From: UBA11373 sp035291545
GTDB lineage: Bacteria > Actinomycetota > Acidimicrobiia > Spongiisociales > UBA11373
Direction of reading: 5' to 3'
Assembly: GCA_035291545.1 (NCBI GenBank)
Contig: DATDRW010000103.1
Coordinates: 1-35,557 of the forward strand
DNA: 35,557 bases
Position numbers and translations under genes: made by a program. Below are positions 33,531 to 35,557 of this stretch, piece by piece. Position 1 is the stretch's first letter, and the number at the start of each line of letters is the position of its first letter. The notes under the pieces are model-generated. The model had not been told where the DNA came from. It saw only the letters and a program-made list of their open reading frames with translations, and searched no databases.

Positions 33531-34384
33531 CCGACCGCGACGCATTGGTCGAGGCGATCACCCGGGAGGTGTTCGCCGCGCTCGCCGGTGAGGCGTGGGA
33601 CGAGTGCCTGGCCTGTCTCGGCGACTGTGTGGTCCACTCGGCGCACAAGGTGCGTTCCGTGCTCGCCGCCGGGGCCACCCGGGTCACGTTCAACGGCGCC
33701 GGCGCCGATGTTCCCACCGATCTCGCCGGGTTCATCGATCACACGCTCCTCAAGCCCGACGCCACGGCGAGTGACATCGATCGGATGTGCGCCGAAGCCG
33801 TCGAGTACGGTTTTGCCTCGGTGTGTGTCAACCCGACCTGGGCAAAGCGGGTCGCCGATGCGCTGAAGGGGAGCGGGGTGGTGGCGTGTTGTGTCGTCGG
33901 GTTCCCGCTCGGGGCGACCACCTCGGAGATCAAGTCGATGGAGGCGCGGCGTGCCATCCGCGACGGCGCCCGCGAGATCGACATGGTGATCAACGTCGGA
34001 GCGCTGAAGTCGGGGGACTTCGATCTGGTGCGGCGCGATATCGCCGGGGTCTCCGAGGCGTGCCGTGAGGCGGGGGCGTTGTGCAAGGTGATCCTCGAGA
34101 CCGCCTTGCTCACCGACGAGGAGAAGGTGATCGCCTCGCAAATGGCGGTGGAGGCCAAGGCCGACTTCGTCAAGACCTCGACCGGGTTCGGGCCGGGCGG
34201 GGCGACGGTGTACGACGTGGCGCTGATGCGCGAGGCCGTCGGCCCCAAGATCGGGGTGAAGGCGTCGGGCGGGATCCGCAGCGCCGAAGACGTGAAGCAG
34301 ATGATCGCGGCCGGGGCCACGCGGATCGGCGCCTCGGCAGGGGTCCAGATCGTGACGGGAGGCACTTCGAGTGGCAAGTATTGA
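33527..34384 (+). CDS. deoC: Deoxyribose-phosphate aldolase, microcompartment-associated, with N-terminal extension
   Basis: DeoC cleaves 2-deoxyribose-5-P to acetaldehyde and glyceraldehyde-3-P by a Schiff base. The protein has 285 aa. The aldolase core starts near residue 69 (IDHTLLKP), with catalytic D152 (EIDMVINVGAL), Schiff-base K216 (ADFVKTSTGFG) and K245 (VKASGGI). The first 68 residues are extra. Residues 4-20 can form an amphipathic targeting helix (DALVEAITREVFAAL), and C27-x2-C30-x3-C34 with nearby His37 and His40 suggests a small metal-binding or redox motif. Acetaldehyde is the volatile, toxic intermediate that a shell would retain. The 3' end overlaps the shell gene by 14 bp. 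Confidence 0.93.
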   Translation: MTDRDALVEAITREVFAALAGEAWDECLACLGDCVVHSAHKVRSVLAAGATRVTFNGAGADVPTDLAGFIDHTLLKPDATASDIDRMCAEAVEYGFASVCVNPTWAKRVADALKGSGVVACCVVGFPLGATTSEIKSMEARRAIRDGAREIDMVINVGALKSGDFDLVRRDIAGVSEACREAGALCKVILETALLTDEEKVIASQMAVEAKADFVKTSTGFGPGGATVYDVALMREAVGPKIGVKASGGIRSAEDVKQMIAAGATRIGASAGVQIVTGGTSSGKY

Positions 34385-34997
34385 TCTTCGGGGCTACTCG
34401 TTCCTCGACAGCCTCCAACCGCAGTACGCGGCGTTCCTGGGCACGGTCGCCCAGGGATTCTTGCCGCTCGCCGGCGACGCCTCGCTCTACGTCGAGATCT
34501 CCCCCGGTATCGAGATCAACCGGATGACCGACGTGGCGCTGAAGGCGACCAAGGTCAAGCCGGGCATGCAGATCGTCGAGCGTTACTTCGGGCTCCTCGA
34601 GGTGCACTCGCCTTCCCAGGCGGAGACGCGGGCCGCCGGGGCGGCGATCCTCGCCGAGATCGGGGCGAAGGAGACGGATCGCATCAAACCGCGGATCGCC
34701 TCGAGCCAGATCATCCGGAGAATCGACGATCACCAGGCGCAGCTCATCAACCGGATGCGGCACGGTCAGATGATCATCCCCGGCCAGACGCTGTACCTGC
34801 TGGAAATGGAACCCGCGTCGTATGCGGCCCTCGCCGCCAATGAGGCCGAGAAGGCTGCGAACATCAACGTCTTGGAGGTGCGCTCCTTCGGATCGCTGGG
34901 CCGGGTCTATCTCGGCGGTGAGGAGCGCGATATCGACGTGGGGTGGCGGGCGGCGGTGGCCGCCCTCGAAGGTCTGGCGGGTCGTGACGTTTCCTGA
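34371..34997 (+). CDS. Microcompartment shell protein BMC-T (tandem domain)
   Basis: The protein has 208 aa with two BMC folds (about 5-95 and 105-200), so it should form a pseudohexameric trimer in the shell facets. Segments supporting this are EINRMTDVALKATKVKPGMQ and FGLLEVH in the first domain, and ALAANEAEKAANINVLEVRSFG with GRVYLGGEERDID in the second. From memory it is close to a BMC-T of Haliangium ochraceum. GTG 34371 has GGGAGG 8 nt upstream and lies within the end of deoC. Confidence 0.92.
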   Translation: MASIDLRGYSFLDSLQPQYAAFLGTVAQGFLPLAGDASLYVEISPGIEINRMTDVALKATKVKPGMQIVERYFGLLEVHSPSQAETRAAGAAILAEIGAKETDRIKPRIASSQIIRRIDDHQAQLINRMRHGQMIIPGQTLYLLEMEPASYAALAANEAEKAANINVLEVRSFGSLGRVYLGGEERDIDVGWRAAVAALEGLAGRDVS

Positions 34998-35045
34998 CGG
35001 GGCTGACCCCGGCGAGCATCGAACAACAAGGGAGAACGAGAACCC

Positions 35046-35348
35046 ATGGCTGAAGCACTGGGAATGATCGAATGCCGCGGGTTCGCGGCGATGGTGGAGG
35101 CGGCCGACGCAATGGTGAAGGCGGCCAAGGTCGAGCTGGTCTCGTACGAGAAGACCGGTGGGGGGTACGTGACTGCGGTGGTGCGCGGTGACGTCGCCGC
35201 GGTCAAGGCCGCGATCGACGCCGGTGTCCGCGGTGCGGAAAAGGTCGGCGAAGTCGTCTCGACGCACGTCATCGCCCGTCCCCACGTCAACATCGACATG
35301 GTCCTGCCCCTCGGCCGCGCCGACGAGGCCGCGGCAGAGTCGGCCTAG
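35046..35348 (+). CDS. Microcompartment shell protein BMC-H (hexamer)
   Basis: The protein has 100 aa and a single BMC domain: ALGMIECRGFAAMVEAADAMVKAAKVELV at the start, the pore loop KTGGGY (36-41) and VTAVVRGDVAAVKAAIDAG. It forms the main hexameric tile of the shell, and the Gly-rich pore should pass small polar metabolites. From memory it is very close to the BMC-H of Haliangium ochraceum. An AGGGAG-like Shine-Dalgarno precedes ATG 35046. The 48-bp gap from the BMC-T gene shows nothing else. Confidence 0.95.
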   Translation: MAEALGMIECRGFAAMVEAADAMVKAAKVELVSYEKTGGGYVTAVVRGDVAAVKAAIDAGVRGAEKVGEVVSTHVIARPHVNIDMVLPLGRADEAAAESA

Positions 35349-35364
35349 CCGGGAGCGCGGACCG

Positions 35365-35557
35365 TGCTCCTCGGCCGGGTGGTTGGCACGCTCGTCGCGT
35401 CGCGCAAAGAGGCCACGATGGAGGGCCTCAAGTTCCTCGTGGTCCGGCAGATCGACGTCGACGAATCGGACACCTCGGGATACGTCGTGGCCGTCGACGG
35501 TGTCGGTGCGGGCGTTGGTGAAGTGGTGATGTACGCCACCGGATCGTCCGCGCGCCA
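35365..35557 (+). CDS. Microcompartment vertex protein BMC-P (EutN/CcmL family), 3' end outside the window
   Basis: The visible part starts LLGRVVGTLVASRKEATMEG and contains FLVVRQIDVD, VVAVDGVGAGVGEVVMYATGSSAR. This is the N-terminal two thirds of an EutN/CcmL pentamer protein, which caps the vertices of the icosahedral shell. GVGAGVGE and the GSSAR motif are diagnostic. The start is GTG 35365, 16 bp after the BMC-H stop, with GGGAG upstream. The family is normally 85-100 aa; 64 codons are visible here. Confidence 0.93.

Overview
The window is high-GC, gene-dense bacterial DNA. The best fit is a deep-branching actinomycete (Actinomycetota; Acidimicrobiia-like is my guess, not shown). Supporting signs are a MshB-type deacetylase of mycothiol biosynthesis, a nickel superoxide dismutase, a fused gamma-alpha 2-oxoacid:ferredoxin oxidoreductase, frequent GTG starts, and many genes whose -10 box sits 6-8 nt before the start codon, as expected for leaderless mRNAs. 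All intergenic spaces are under about 180 bp. I saw no rRNA, tRNA, insertion sequence, prophage or CRISPR array.

Left part (1-11.1 kb, plus strand): prmC (5' end cut by the window), tsaC, a small membrane protein, glyA, then a complete F-type ATP synthase operon (atpZ, atpI, atpB-E-F-H-A-G-D-C) and an ArsN2-like acetyltransferase. The ATP synthase promoter has a perfect CRP-type palindrome over its predicted transcription start. Middle part (11.1-26.6 kb, mostly minus strand): an SRPBCC protein, several lipoproteins, an M23 endopeptidase with two peptidoglycan-binding domains, a CapA-like protein, a MshB-like deacetylase, a methyltransferase, a membrane protein, a DUF402 protein, korAB, an amidase, a DUF3048 lipoprotein, a penicillin-acylase-family hydrolase and the nickel-SOD protease. 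Right part: sodN, murJ, two coupled ABC transporter pairs and a helix-turn-helix protein.

From about 32.9 kb to the right edge lies the start of a bacterial microcompartment (BMC) operon: an RpiB-family sugar-phosphate isomerase, deoxyribose-phosphate aldolase, a tandem-domain shell trimer (BMC-T), a shell hexamer (BMC-H) and the start of a shell pentamer (BMC-P). Both enzymes carry N-terminal extensions that look like cargo-targeting helices. This matches the sugar-phosphate-utilising BMC class, with shell proteins that, from memory, resemble those of Haliangium ochraceum. The HTH gene diverges from it, and a GC palindrome lies between the two promoters.

The most unusual structural signal is a set of six intergenic islands of tandem 7-bp repeats, all in the left 18.4 kb. 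Each island has its own unit sequence but the same architecture: a left heptad arm, a unique core and a right heptad arm, often as imperfect inverted repeats. One interrupts the ATP synthase operon between atpD and atpC. Two others share a homologous core.
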